Source: Phycisphaeraceae bacterium
GTDB taxonomy: Bacteria > Planctomycetota > Phycisphaerae > Phycisphaerales > UBA1924
Length of the DNA: 64,000 bases
Direction of reading: 5' to 3'
Assembly: GCA_021297895.1 (NCBI GenBank)
Contig: JAJTHN010000002.1
Location: 1 to 64,000 of the forward strand
Shown here: positions 7,705-15,824 of the stretch, piece after piece
How the letters are laid out: each line of letters begins with the position of its first letter
Numbering within the stretch: the stretch's first letter is position 1
Notes under the pieces: model-generated
What the model was told of the DNA's origin: nothing
What the model saw: only the letters and a program-made list of their open reading frames with translations
Databases searched by the model: none
Made by a program: the position numbers and the translations under genes

Positions 7705-9756
7705 TCAGCGCAGTTCGACATCGCCGCGCTTGAGGTCGGGCGGCCGGGCGGCGCGCCTGGCGGCGAGCCACTCATCGAATCCCGGGGGCTTGGGGTAGAT
7801 TCGATCGAAGAGTCGCTGGGCGTTGGCCTGCTGCTCGGGCGAGGTGTTGGAATCCGCGCCGCCCTTGAACATCGACAGGATGACCTCGTAGGCGAGTTGC
7901 TGGACCTCGAGTGGCGCGGCGCGATAAGCCAGTGCGCCGTCGACCGGGCCGAGCAGGTTCACGAACGCGGCGAAGCGCTGTCCCATCAGGGTGGAGAAGT
8001 CGCGCGGAATAATCTCGGTTCGTCCGGCATCGGGGTTGACCGCGGTGCCGCCCGCGGCGTCCTGGAAGTACAGGGTGTGGACCTGTCGCGCGTAATTCAC
8101 CGCGGATGCGAAGACCTCGGGGTTCTGCGCGAGCAGGCCGAAGGTGATGCCGGCCATCAGAGAAGCATCGACCTCCTGCATGGCCACGTTCGGGCTGGTG
8201 ACGCGTTCGGCGAGGTTCCGCTGGACGTAGTCCTCAAGCGGGAGCTTGATGGAGTTCTCGACGTCGATGTTGTTGGTGTTTCGGTGGGGCCAGAGGGCGA
8301 GTTTGGTCTTGTAGGCCTGCGCGCCCTCGACATCTCCGGCGCGATAGAGATAGCTGATGGCGTCGGAAAGGAAGTTCTCGTAGCCGGCGGAGTAGAAGCG
8401 GTACGGACGCTCGGTGATATCCGCGCCGTGCTGGGTGAGGAACTGCTGGACCTCGCGATTGGCGGCTTCTTTGAGACGCTCTCCATAAGACGGGATGAAG
8501 TCGCCGTTGACCATGGCGATGTAGCGGGTGGGGCTGGAGATGTCGAAGAGCACGGTGCCGGAGCGGTAGAGTTCCTGCAGCGCCTGGATCACGATGCGGT
8601 CGGTGTTGATGAAGTCCTGATCGCGGACGTTGAACTCGTTGGTGCGTTCCTGGGCCTGTTCGACGCCGCGGGCGGCCCAGTAGAGCGCGTGGCTGGCGGG
8701 GTGTCGCCAGTCGAGCGGGCCGTACTTCTGCGTGTAGCGGACCATACGGTCGGTGTCGTAGCGATAGTCCCGCTCGAGCAGATGCTTGCGGAGGTGACGG
8801 ACCAGCAGCCGGCGGGCCTCGATGAGCGTGGGCTCGTTGAGCAGGTCGAGCAGTTGCTTGGCGGCGGGCTCGCCGAGCGTGGCGTTCACACCGGCCATCT
8901 CGGCCATGCGGGTCATGGCGCGGAACTGCTCGACGCTGGCCAGAAGGCGACGGCGGCCGTCGCGCGTGGTGATGTCGATGCCCAGCGAGCCGAGGCGCTC
9001 GACCAGTTCACGCGCGGCGGGCTGCGCGGCATAGACCTCCTGCAGCGTCGATGGAGCCGAGCGGACGACTTCGAGCCAATCCACCAGTGCGGCGACGTAC
9101 GCCTCGCGCGAGCGCGTCTGGGCGTTGCGCGTCGGGGGCGGGCCGAGGATCACCGACCACTCGACGGCCATGGCCTGCTTGTAGTAGATGTTCGCGTCGT
9201 CGGTGGTGCCCTGGATCTTGTGCAGGAAGATCCAGCCGAGCTCGCGGTGCAGCAGCAGGTCGTTCGGATTGGCGGGGATGGCCTGCTCTCGCAGGAGCCG
9301 CACGCCGGAGTCCACCCACTGCCAGCGCTCCTCGCGCGTCTGGGCGGCGACGGAGATGTTGTACGCGAGATTCCAGGCGTGGAAGACCCACACGCGCGGG
9401 AAGCGCGGCTGCAGCCGCGTGATCGTGCGCGAGAGATCGACCGCCTCGTAGTACTTGCCGTCCTGCTTGAGGTTGTTGGCCCGGATCCAGAGCCAGTTGA
9501 CAAAGAGCCCGCGGAACGCACCGGCCGCGACGCCGAGGGCTTCCTCGCGCGTCATGGAGTTTTCGATGCGGTCGGTGTAGGTGAGCTGATTGCGGCCCGC
9601 GCTCGCGGCGAGAAACTGCGTCAGGACCACGGAGATCGCGACGCAAACGCTGAACACACCGAGGGCCACCGGGTGCGCAACGCCCGAGCGGCGCACGCGG
9701 CGGGCGCGGGCGGACATGCCGGGAGAATCGGGCAGCGGATTGGGGCGGAGGTTCAT
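7705..9756 (-). CDS. Large membrane-anchored protein of unknown function
   Basis: 683 residues. One transmembrane helix near the N-terminus (HPVALGVFSVCVAISVVLTQ, about residues 28-47) is followed by a long, mainly helical extracytoplasmic part. That part has TPR-like elements (KQDGKYYEAVDLSRTITRLQ; DLLLHRELGWIFLHKIQ). I do not recognise the family. It ends the SPFH/ABC transporter operon 78 bp after the permease stop, so it is probably a partner of that membrane complex. An in-frame start 54 bp further upstream is possible; ATG 9756 gives a conventional short basic leader. Confidence 0.7.
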   Translation of the reverse strand: MNLRPNPLPDSPGMSARARRVRRSGVAHPVALGVFSVCVAISVVLTQFLAASAGRNQLTYTDRIENSMTREEALGVAAGAFRGLFVNWLWIRANNLKQDGKYYEAVDLSRTITRLQPRFPRVWVFHAWNLAYNISVAAQTREERWQWVDSGVRLLREQAIPANPNDLLLHRELGWIFLHKIQGTTDDANIYYKQAMAVEWSVILGPPPTRNAQTRSREAYVAALVDWLEVVRSAPSTLQEVYAAQPAARELVERLGSLGIDITTRDGRRRLLASVEQFRAMTRMAEMAGVNATLGEPAAKQLLDLLNEPTLIEARRLLVRHLRKHLLERDYRYDTDRMVRYTQKYGPLDWRHPASHALYWAARGVEQAQERTNEFNVRDQDFINTDRIVIQALQELYRSGTVLFDISSPTRYIAMVNGDFIPSYGERLKEAANREVQQFLTQHGADITERPYRFYSAGYENFLSDAISYLYRAGDVEGAQAYKTKLALWPHRNTNNIDVENSIKLPLEDYVQRNLAERVTSPNVAMQEVDASLMAGITFGLLAQNPEVFASAVNYARQVHTLYFQDAAGGTAVNPDAGRTEIIPRDFSTLMGQRFAAFVNLLGPVDGALAYRAAPLEVQQLAYEVILSMFKGGADSNTSPEQQANAQRLFDRIYPKPPGFDEWLAARRAARPPDLKRGDVELR

Positions 9757-9834
9757 GGCGGTCGGCTCGGATCGGAAGCGGATGAGGAACGAACGACGTG
9801 AGCGGTCCAAAGGAGCGGACGATGATCGCGACGA

Positions 9835-11808
9835 TCAGTTGCCGGAGTAGATGGCCAGTTCGCGCTTGCGGAAGATGATCACCGCGACGACGCCGAACGC
9901 GACGGAAAGAATGAGCATCACGGCGCCCGCGCCGGCGGCCTCGGTCCAGTCGAGCATGAGACCCTCGACGATCCGGTTGACCGGGTCGACGGTGCCGTAG
10001 ATCTTGAGGACGTCGGCGATGACCGTGGCGACGTTGTAGACCACCACGCGGTACCAGAGAACGTTCTGCTCGTTGTCCGTGACCTGGAAGTAGTCCAGCG
10101 CGGTGGAAAGGAACGCGCTGCCCTCGGCCGCGAAGAAGGTCGCGAAGGAGACGAGGCTGGCGACCGGGAACGACAGGAACGTTGCGCTGGTGACGCCCAG
10201 CATGGCCAGGAAGGCGATCTTGAGCCAGAGCACGATCATGACGCGCAGGAAGTTGGAGCGGAAGCCGCCCTCGGAAAAACTCAACTCCAGACCGTCCGGC
10301 GGGAACGAGAGGCTCTCGGGATTGTTGATTCCGCGGCGGAAGTCACCGTTCCAGACTCGCATGGCCAGGGTGCCGTCATCGCGAATGAGCGAAGCGGGAA
10401 GCGGGAGCGTCAGCGGCTGATTGAGCGTGACCTCACGGACGAAGGCGTCGCCGCCCTCGAACTGGAAAGACAGGCGGTACGTGACGGTGGGGTTGTTCGC
10501 GCCGGACTGAATCTTGTACCTGAAGGTCAGCGGCTTGCCGGTATCGCGGGCCTGAGAGAGACCCTCGAATCGATACTCGCGGCCATCGCCAGGGGCAAGC
10601 GAGAGCCAACCGAGAAGGACCAGACGCTCGGCATCACGGCGGATGCGGACCATGTCCGGCGGCGGATAGTCGGGGCGCTTCTCGCGCTCGTCAAGCTGCT
10701 CCTTCACACGCACTTCAACTTCGCGCTGGACCATCTCGGCCAACTCGGGCGGAATCGCCGGGCGCTCCGTACGCCGCGCGGCGAGCACCCGGTATTCCAG
10801 TTCCATGCGGTCGGGGCTGATGTTCCGCGGGTCGCGCGCGTCGACGACAAAGGGCGCGACCTCGCCCTGAGCCTTTTGCCTGCGCAGGTGCTCCATGAAC
10901 AGGAACACGCCGGCGGAACTGACGCTCAGCAGCACCAGCCCGACCAGCGATGCACCGAGCCACTTGCCAAGGACGTACTGCCACGCCGCGACGGGCTTGG
11001 TGACGGTCTGCCAGATCACGCGATCGCGCTGCTCGAATGAGACGCTGCCGACGGCCAGAAAGAGCACCAGCAGCGCCGAGAGGGCGAACGACACGCCGAC
11101 GCTGTAACTCAGGAAAGACTGGACGCGATATCGCAGCGGCGTGCTGGGGTCCAGGACGAACGGCAGCGACGCGAGCATGAACAGCAGCAGGACCACGAAG
11201 ACCAGCGAGACCTTCATGCGTGTGGCCTCGAAGACCACGTTGCGGGCGATGGCGGTGACCGGATGCGGGAATGACAGCGCCAGCGACAGTGCGCGGATGA
11301 GCCCGCTGAACGCGGCCGAAAGGGCGAGAATGCCACCCGCGACGCCGCCGACGGTCCGCATGGTCTCGTTGCCCAGCAGCACGAGCGGGACAACGACGAC
11401 CGCGCCGGCGAGCATGATGGCCAGATATGTCAGCGCGACGCCGATCCAAATGACGACGATCGCGACGCCCGCGACGACAAGGATGATGCTCGTGCGATCG
11501 GCGATACTGGTCTGGGCCGCCAGCAGGTCGTTGACCATCCGGACGAACTGCACCTCGCGATCGCGCTCGATCTGGATCGTGCGGTCGATCATCGCCTGCT
11601 CGGCGGGGTCGCGTCCGCGCGGGATGTTCTCGGTGTTCAGGACCGTGGGCTCGACACGCTGCGGGCCCTGCGCGGCGGGCGCCTCGACGGCGAAGTACAG
11701 AAGCAGGCCGGCGCTGATCACCACCACCGCGATGGAGGCGGCGATCTTGAACCACAGCGTCTGCTGCGTGCGATCGAGCGCGCGGGCGAGGTCCAGGAGA
11801 CGGTTCAC
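9835..11808 (-). CDS. ABC-2 type transporter permease
   Basis: 657 residues. About eight to nine transmembrane helices: one near the N-terminus, a block around residues 80-320 (for example SIILVVAGVAIVVIWIGVAL and LVFVVLLLFMLASLPFVL), and a C-terminal group after 530. Between them is a large soluble extracytoplasmic domain of about 200 residues. The arrangement suits an ABC-2-like exporter or gliding/secretion-type permease rather than an importer. The GTG start at 11808 overlaps the ATPase stop as GTGA, so the two subunits are translationally coupled. Substrate unknown. Confidence 0.8.
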   Translation of the reverse strand: MNRLLDLARALDRTQQTLWFKIAASIAVVVISAGLLLYFAVEAPAAQGPQRVEPTVLNTENIPRGRDPAEQAMIDRTIQIERDREVQFVRMVNDLLAAQTSIADRTSIILVVAGVAIVVIWIGVALTYLAIMLAGAVVVVPLVLLGNETMRTVGGVAGGILALSAAFSGLIRALSLALSFPHPVTAIARNVVFEATRMKVSLVFVVLLLFMLASLPFVLDPSTPLRYRVQSFLSYSVGVSFALSALLVLFLAVGSVSFEQRDRVIWQTVTKPVAAWQYVLGKWLGASLVGLVLLSVSSAGVFLFMEHLRRQKAQGEVAPFVVDARDPRNISPDRMELEYRVLAARRTERPAIPPELAEMVQREVEVRVKEQLDEREKRPDYPPPDMVRIRRDAERLVLLGWLSLAPGDGREYRFEGLSQARDTGKPLTFRYKIQSGANNPTVTYRLSFQFEGGDAFVREVTLNQPLTLPLPASLIRDDGTLAMRVWNGDFRRGINNPESLSFPPDGLELSFSEGGFRSNFLRVMIVLWLKIAFLAMLGVTSATFLSFPVASLVSFATFFAAEGSAFLSTALDYFQVTDNEQNVLWYRVVVYNVATVIADVLKIYGTVDPVNRIVEGLMLDWTEAAGAGAVMLILSVAFGVVAVIIFRKRELAIYSGN

Positions 11809-13115
11809 GCGCGGCCCCCACCGCCGTCGGTCCTGGGCGGTCCGGAGTCATCCAGCAGCGAGCCGATGACCGAACGGTCGACATTCGCCGACGGCGTGCC
11901 GGGGCCGGCCGCGGGCGCCGCGGCCCCGGTCGGGCTCGAAGCCGGACGCGGCGGAGGTGTCGGCTCCGCGGCGGGCTTGAGCAGCGAGTCGAGCACATCG
12001 CGAGCGGGCTCGGCGGGCTTGTTCGTCGCCGCGGCGGAGCCGGGTTTCGGCATGGCGGCGGGGGTCGGTACGGGATCGGGCGTGCCCGCGACGAGCTGGC
12101 TGATGAGGGCCTCGCCCTGCGCGCCCGAGTCCTTGAGGAACGAGGCGGTCTGCCCGCCGTGCTGAGCGCCGCTGGTGGCCAGTCGCTCCTGAACGGCGCG
12201 ATTGACCATGGCGACGAACTTGTCCTCGAGTTTCTGACGCGGGTGGCTGACGCGTGAGAGTGCGCTGGCGCCGCCGGTGCGCTGGCGGATGAGCTCATCG
12301 ATGGCGGCGATGGTGTCCTGATCGAGCGGGTTGGTTTCAAGGACCATGCGGTCCTCGACCTCGAGCAGCGATTCGCAGGTGCCCTCTTCGCGGATCTTTC
12401 CGCCGTAGAGAATGACCATGCGCGAGACGCAGTCCTCGACGTCGCTGAGAAGGTGGCTGGAAAGGATGATGGTCTTGCCGCGGCGGCCCAGTTCGAGGAT
12501 CAGGTCCTTGATCTGTCGGCAGCCGAGAGGGTCCAGGCCGGTGGTCGGCTCATCGAGAATGAGCAGGTCTGGGTCGTTGATCAGGGCCTGAGCGATGCCG
12601 ATACGGCGCTGCATGCCCTTTGAGTACTCGCGGACGGGGCGGAACTGCACGGCGGTGAGGCCGACCATGTCCAAAAGCTGATCGATGCGGCTCTCGCGTG
12701 TGCGGGCGTCGAGCTGGAAGAGTTTGGCGTAGTACTCAAGTGTTTCGCGCGCGTTGAGGAACGCGTACATGTACGACTCTTCGGGCAGGTAGCCGATGCG
12801 CTTCTTGATGGAGACATCGGTCGGCGACTTGCCGAAGATCGCGACGCGGCCGGAGGACTGCCGCAGCAGACCCAGGATGATCTTGATGGTCGTGGACTTG
12901 CCGGAGCCGTTTGGCCCGAGCAGGCCGAAGATCTCGCCGGGGTAGACCTCGAATGTCACGCCGTCGAGCGCGCGGGCGCGCGGGCGCATCCAGAAGTCGC
13001 GGAATGTCTTGGTCAGCGACTGGATGGCGACCATTGGCTGCTGGCCCGCGCGGGAGGGCGGGGCTGCGGCGCGCGACACGGTCGGGGAGATGGGGTTTGG
13101 CGATGTGGGCGTCAT
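11805..13115 (-). CDS. ABC transporter ATP-binding protein with long C-terminal extension
   Basis: 436 residues. A complete ABC-2-type ATPase: Walker A GPNGSGKST, signature YSKGMQRRIGIAQ, Walker B LLILDEPTTGLDP and H-loop LSSHLLSD. After about residue 290 comes an unusual Pro/Ala-rich tail of about 140 residues (PAAMPKPGSAAATNKPAEPA), which may be a flexible linker to the membrane partners. ATG 13115 is used; ATG 13034 (MVAIQSLTKTF) is an alternative that begins directly at the ATPase domain. Coupled to the permease downstream. Confidence 0.88.
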   Translation of the reverse strand: MTPTSPNPISPTVSRAAAPPSRAGQQPMVAIQSLTKTFRDFWMRPRARALDGVTFEVYPGEIFGLLGPNGSGKSTTIKIILGLLRQSSGRVAIFGKSPTDVSIKKRIGYLPEESYMYAFLNARETLEYYAKLFQLDARTRESRIDQLLDMVGLTAVQFRPVREYSKGMQRRIGIAQALINDPDLLILDEPTTGLDPLGCRQIKDLILELGRRGKTIILSSHLLSDVEDCVSRMVILYGGKIREEGTCESLLEVEDRMVLETNPLDQDTIAAIDELIRQRTGGASALSRVSHPRQKLEDKFVAMVNRAVQERLATSGAQHGGQTASFLKDSGAQGEALISQLVAGTPDPVPTPAAMPKPGSAAATNKPAEPARDVLDSLLKPAAEPTPPPRPASSPTGAAAPAAGPGTPSANVDRSVIGSLLDDSGPPRTDGGGGRA

Positions 13116-13179
13116 GGCGTTTCTGATCACGTGCCTGGGGTCGTGTTCGCAAGCCCGGGTGGCCGTTCGGCGACTCGGG

Positions 13180-14580
13180 TCAGTTGCCCTGGTCCATGCG
13201 GCGCTGGAGTTCGGCGGTGTTGGCCTTGGTCTCGGCCTCGATAGCCTGCTGCTGGCGGATGCGTTCGAGTTCGCGTGCGATGTCCGGGTCAACGTTGGTC
13301 TGGACCTGGAGCGTGCGCGAGGATGCCGGCACGCCGAAGATGCTGACGGTTTCGCGCCCGCTGAAGGCGTTGAACGCGTCGGCCCAGTCGCCCATGAGCA
13401 CGGCGCGGGGGTTTGCGCGATAACTGGCGAGTTTGGCCTCGAAGAGTCTTGCGTCGCCCTGTGCTCGGCTGACGATGCTGGAGCGATACTGCTGCGCATC
13501 GGCGAGCACACCCGCCGCGCGGCCCGAAACGCGGGCGGTGACGGGCTTGCCGTCGAGCGTGATGGGGCGGCCTTCCAGCAGCGATTCGATATCGCTCAGC
13601 AGCGCCACGGCGCGGTCGGTCTCGCCGGCCGAGAGAGCACGTTCGTACCGGTCGATGAGCGAGAGCAGCACCGGCGCGGCCTCTCCGGCCGTCGCCGACA
13701 GTCGCGCTAGGCGATCCTTCTGAGCCCCCTCCGCGGCGGCCTTGGCCTTGCTCTGGGCGGCCTCGACGCTGTTGAACGCGTCCTTGGTCGCGGGGGGAGC
13801 GGCGCGTTCGTTCAGCGTGAGGCTGGTGATGCGGATGCCGGTGTTCAGCGCATCAAGAATCTCCTGCGCGCGGATTCGGGCCGTGAGTTCAACCGCGGGG
13901 AAGACCCCCTGACGCGACGCGTCGGGCTGATTCTTGAGAAGTTCGTCGATGCTGACGCTGCCGACGGCGTGGATCATGCCGTTCATCGCCGCGGCACGGA
14001 CGATGTTCGGCTCGAAACCGGGCTCGACATTCATCGCCCAGCGGCGGACATCCTCGCGGCGGTAGGTGATCGTCACGCGGGCGTGGGCGATGTTCAGATC
14101 GCCGGTGATCAGCGAGCCGTCGATGATCGGGTCGAGCGAGGACTTGGGCGTGAGCTTGTCGATCGGCGTGACGGCGGCGTTCTCCTGTTGCGTGAGGCCC
14201 TGGGTGAACTCGTTGTTGAGCTTGATGGTCTGCTCGCCGGTCTCGACCTTGATGATCTCTCCCAGCGGACGCGGGAGGGAGAGCGCAAAGCCCGGGTCGA
14301 GTTCCTCGGCATCGAGCTGGCCGAAGCGCAGGCGCAGGCCCCGCTCACTCGCGGCGATCGTCGTCGCGGCGCTGAAGGCGTACGCGACGACCAGCGCGAG
14401 CATCGCCACCTGCAAAAGGCGATACGTGATGCGCAGCGCATCGGCGAGGGCCTGATTGGCCGGGTCCATCAGCGAACGCTCGTCGCCCTCGGTCTGGCCA
14501 CGCAGGTTCACGCTCGCGGCGCGACGACGGATCATCGCGGGATTCGGCGCCTGCGGGTTCTCGGGAGGAATCTGGCTCAT
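13180..14580 (-). CDS. SPFH/HflK-like membrane protein
   Basis: 466 residues. A cytoplasmic N-terminal tail of about 50 residues precedes one transmembrane helix (LLQVAMLALVVAYAFSAATT). The SPFH (band 7) domain starts at SERGLRLRFGQLDAEELDPG. A long coiled-coil-prone C-terminus (RELERIRQQQAIEAETKANT) would favour oligomerisation. SPFH proteins form large membrane cages; HflK/HflC cap the FtsH protease. It is the third SPFH gene of this operon. No FtsH gene is in the window. Confidence 0.8.
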   Translation of the reverse strand: MSQIPPENPQAPNPAMIRRRAASVNLRGQTEGDERSLMDPANQALADALRITYRLLQVAMLALVVAYAFSAATTIAASERGLRLRFGQLDAEELDPGFALSLPRPLGEIIKVETGEQTIKLNNEFTQGLTQQENAAVTPIDKLTPKSSLDPIIDGSLITGDLNIAHARVTITYRREDVRRWAMNVEPGFEPNIVRAAAMNGMIHAVGSVSIDELLKNQPDASRQGVFPAVELTARIRAQEILDALNTGIRITSLTLNERAAPPATKDAFNSVEAAQSKAKAAAEGAQKDRLARLSATAGEAAPVLLSLIDRYERALSAGETDRAVALLSDIESLLEGRPITLDGKPVTARVSGRAAGVLADAQQYRSSIVSRAQGDARLFEAKLASYRANPRAVLMGDWADAFNAFSGRETVSIFGVPASSRTLQVQTNVDPDIARELERIRQQQAIEAETKANTAELQRRMDQGN

Positions 14581-14695
14581 GCTTCTCTCGGCGTGCCGGC
14601 ATCCATCGGGCGATGCACAACTGGGTTCTGGAGTGGTTGTCCGGTCGGGAACGACAGATCAGCGATCGATCAAGCGGAGAACGGCTCTTGCTCGC

Positions 14696-15715
14696 TCAGC
14701 GCGGCGTGGGCGATGCCGACTGCAACTGCTTCTGCTCCGGCGTGCGACGATCCTCGCTCAGGCCCGGGAGCTTGCCCTGGGTCTTGTTGTCCATCGCGTC
14801 GGAGCGGAAGACCCACATGCCCGGAGCCGACAGCGGGACGATCAGCGTCGTGCGCTTGGACACGAACGAGCGCAGGAAGTCCAGATTCTTCAGGAACACG
14901 GCGAGGTCCACGTCCTCCGTCTGGCGGGCGTAGAACGCGGCGGCCTCCTGATCACCCTGCGCACGAATCTGCTGAGCGCGGGCCTCGGCAAAGGCCATGA
15001 TCATCTTCGCGTCGTTCTCGGCCTGCTGGCGGATGGTCTGGGCGAGGCTCTCGCCCTGGCTCTGGGCCTCGCTGGCGAGCGTTTCACGCGTGGCCTTCAT
15101 GCGCTCGAACACGTTTCGCGTGATCGCGTCGGGGAGGCTGATCTTGCTGATGCCCACGCTCAGCGGCTCCACGCCGCCGTCGGCAAGCGAGCTGCCCACG
15201 CCCGCGGCGTTGCCCGAGCGCAGCGACGCGAGAACCTTGGCCTCGAGTTCGGCGAGCTTCGAGCCCTCCGCGGACGCGTTGAGAATCTGGTCCATGCGGT
15301 ACTCGCTGACGGCGCTCATCGAAGAGCGGAGCTTGCCGCTGAGGGTGTCGCTGGCCTGACGGAAGTGCTCGATCTCGCGCTGGCCGGTTCCGCCGTAGAG
15401 CTTGTAGAACTTCAGCGGATCCGCGACGCGCCAGGTGAGATAGGCCTGAACGGCGACGAGCCGGTTGTCGGCCGTCTGCATGCTCTCCAGGCGTGTCTCG
15501 ACGATGCGGACCCGGTTGTCGTACTTGACGACCGACTGGATCGGATACGGCAGGCGGAAGCCCAGGCCGGGCTCACGCTTGACGGAGTTCTCGTCGGCCT
15601 TGCCGAAAGTGGTCACCACGGCCATCTCGGTGAATCTCACGGTGTAGGTCACCATGAACCCGAGCACGGCGACGAGGATCACCATCGCGACGATGTACTT
15701 GACGATTTTCTGCAC
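14696..15715 (-). CDS. hflC: HflC-like SPFH protein
   Basis: 339 residues, close to typical HflC. An N-terminal transmembrane helix (YIVAMVILVAVLGFMVTYTV) is followed by the SPFH domain beginning FTEMAVVTTFGKADENSVKR, with GLGFRLPYPIQSVVKYDNR. The later coiled-coil EARAQQIRAQGDQEAAAFYA is the most HflC-like part. GTG start (15713-15715), with AAGGGA upstream as a plausible ribosome binding site. Expected to pair with the HflK-like protein upstream in a membrane cage that modulates proteolysis. Gene symbol given by similarity only. Confidence 0.82.
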   Translation of the reverse strand: MQKIVKYIVAMVILVAVLGFMVTYTVRFTEMAVVTTFGKADENSVKREPGLGFRLPYPIQSVVKYDNRVRIVETRLESMQTADNRLVAVQAYLTWRVADPLKFYKLYGGTGQREIEHFRQASDTLSGKLRSSMSAVSEYRMDQILNASAEGSKLAELEAKVLASLRSGNAAGVGSSLADGGVEPLSVGISKISLPDAITRNVFERMKATRETLASEAQSQGESLAQTIRQQAENDAKMIMAFAEARAQQIRAQGDQEAAAFYARQTEDVDLAVFLKNLDFLRSFVSKRTTLIVPLSAPGMWVFRSDAMDNKTQGKLPGLSEDRRTPEQKQLQSASPTPR

Positions 15716-15824
15716 GGTCGAGTCCCTTTCGTCTGTCTTCCGCCGCGAGCCTTGCCGCGGACGGTGTATTCGAGTCTGTCGTGAAACGTGCGGCGTTGAA
15801 GAGGCAACGGGTGAGTCGGGGCGA

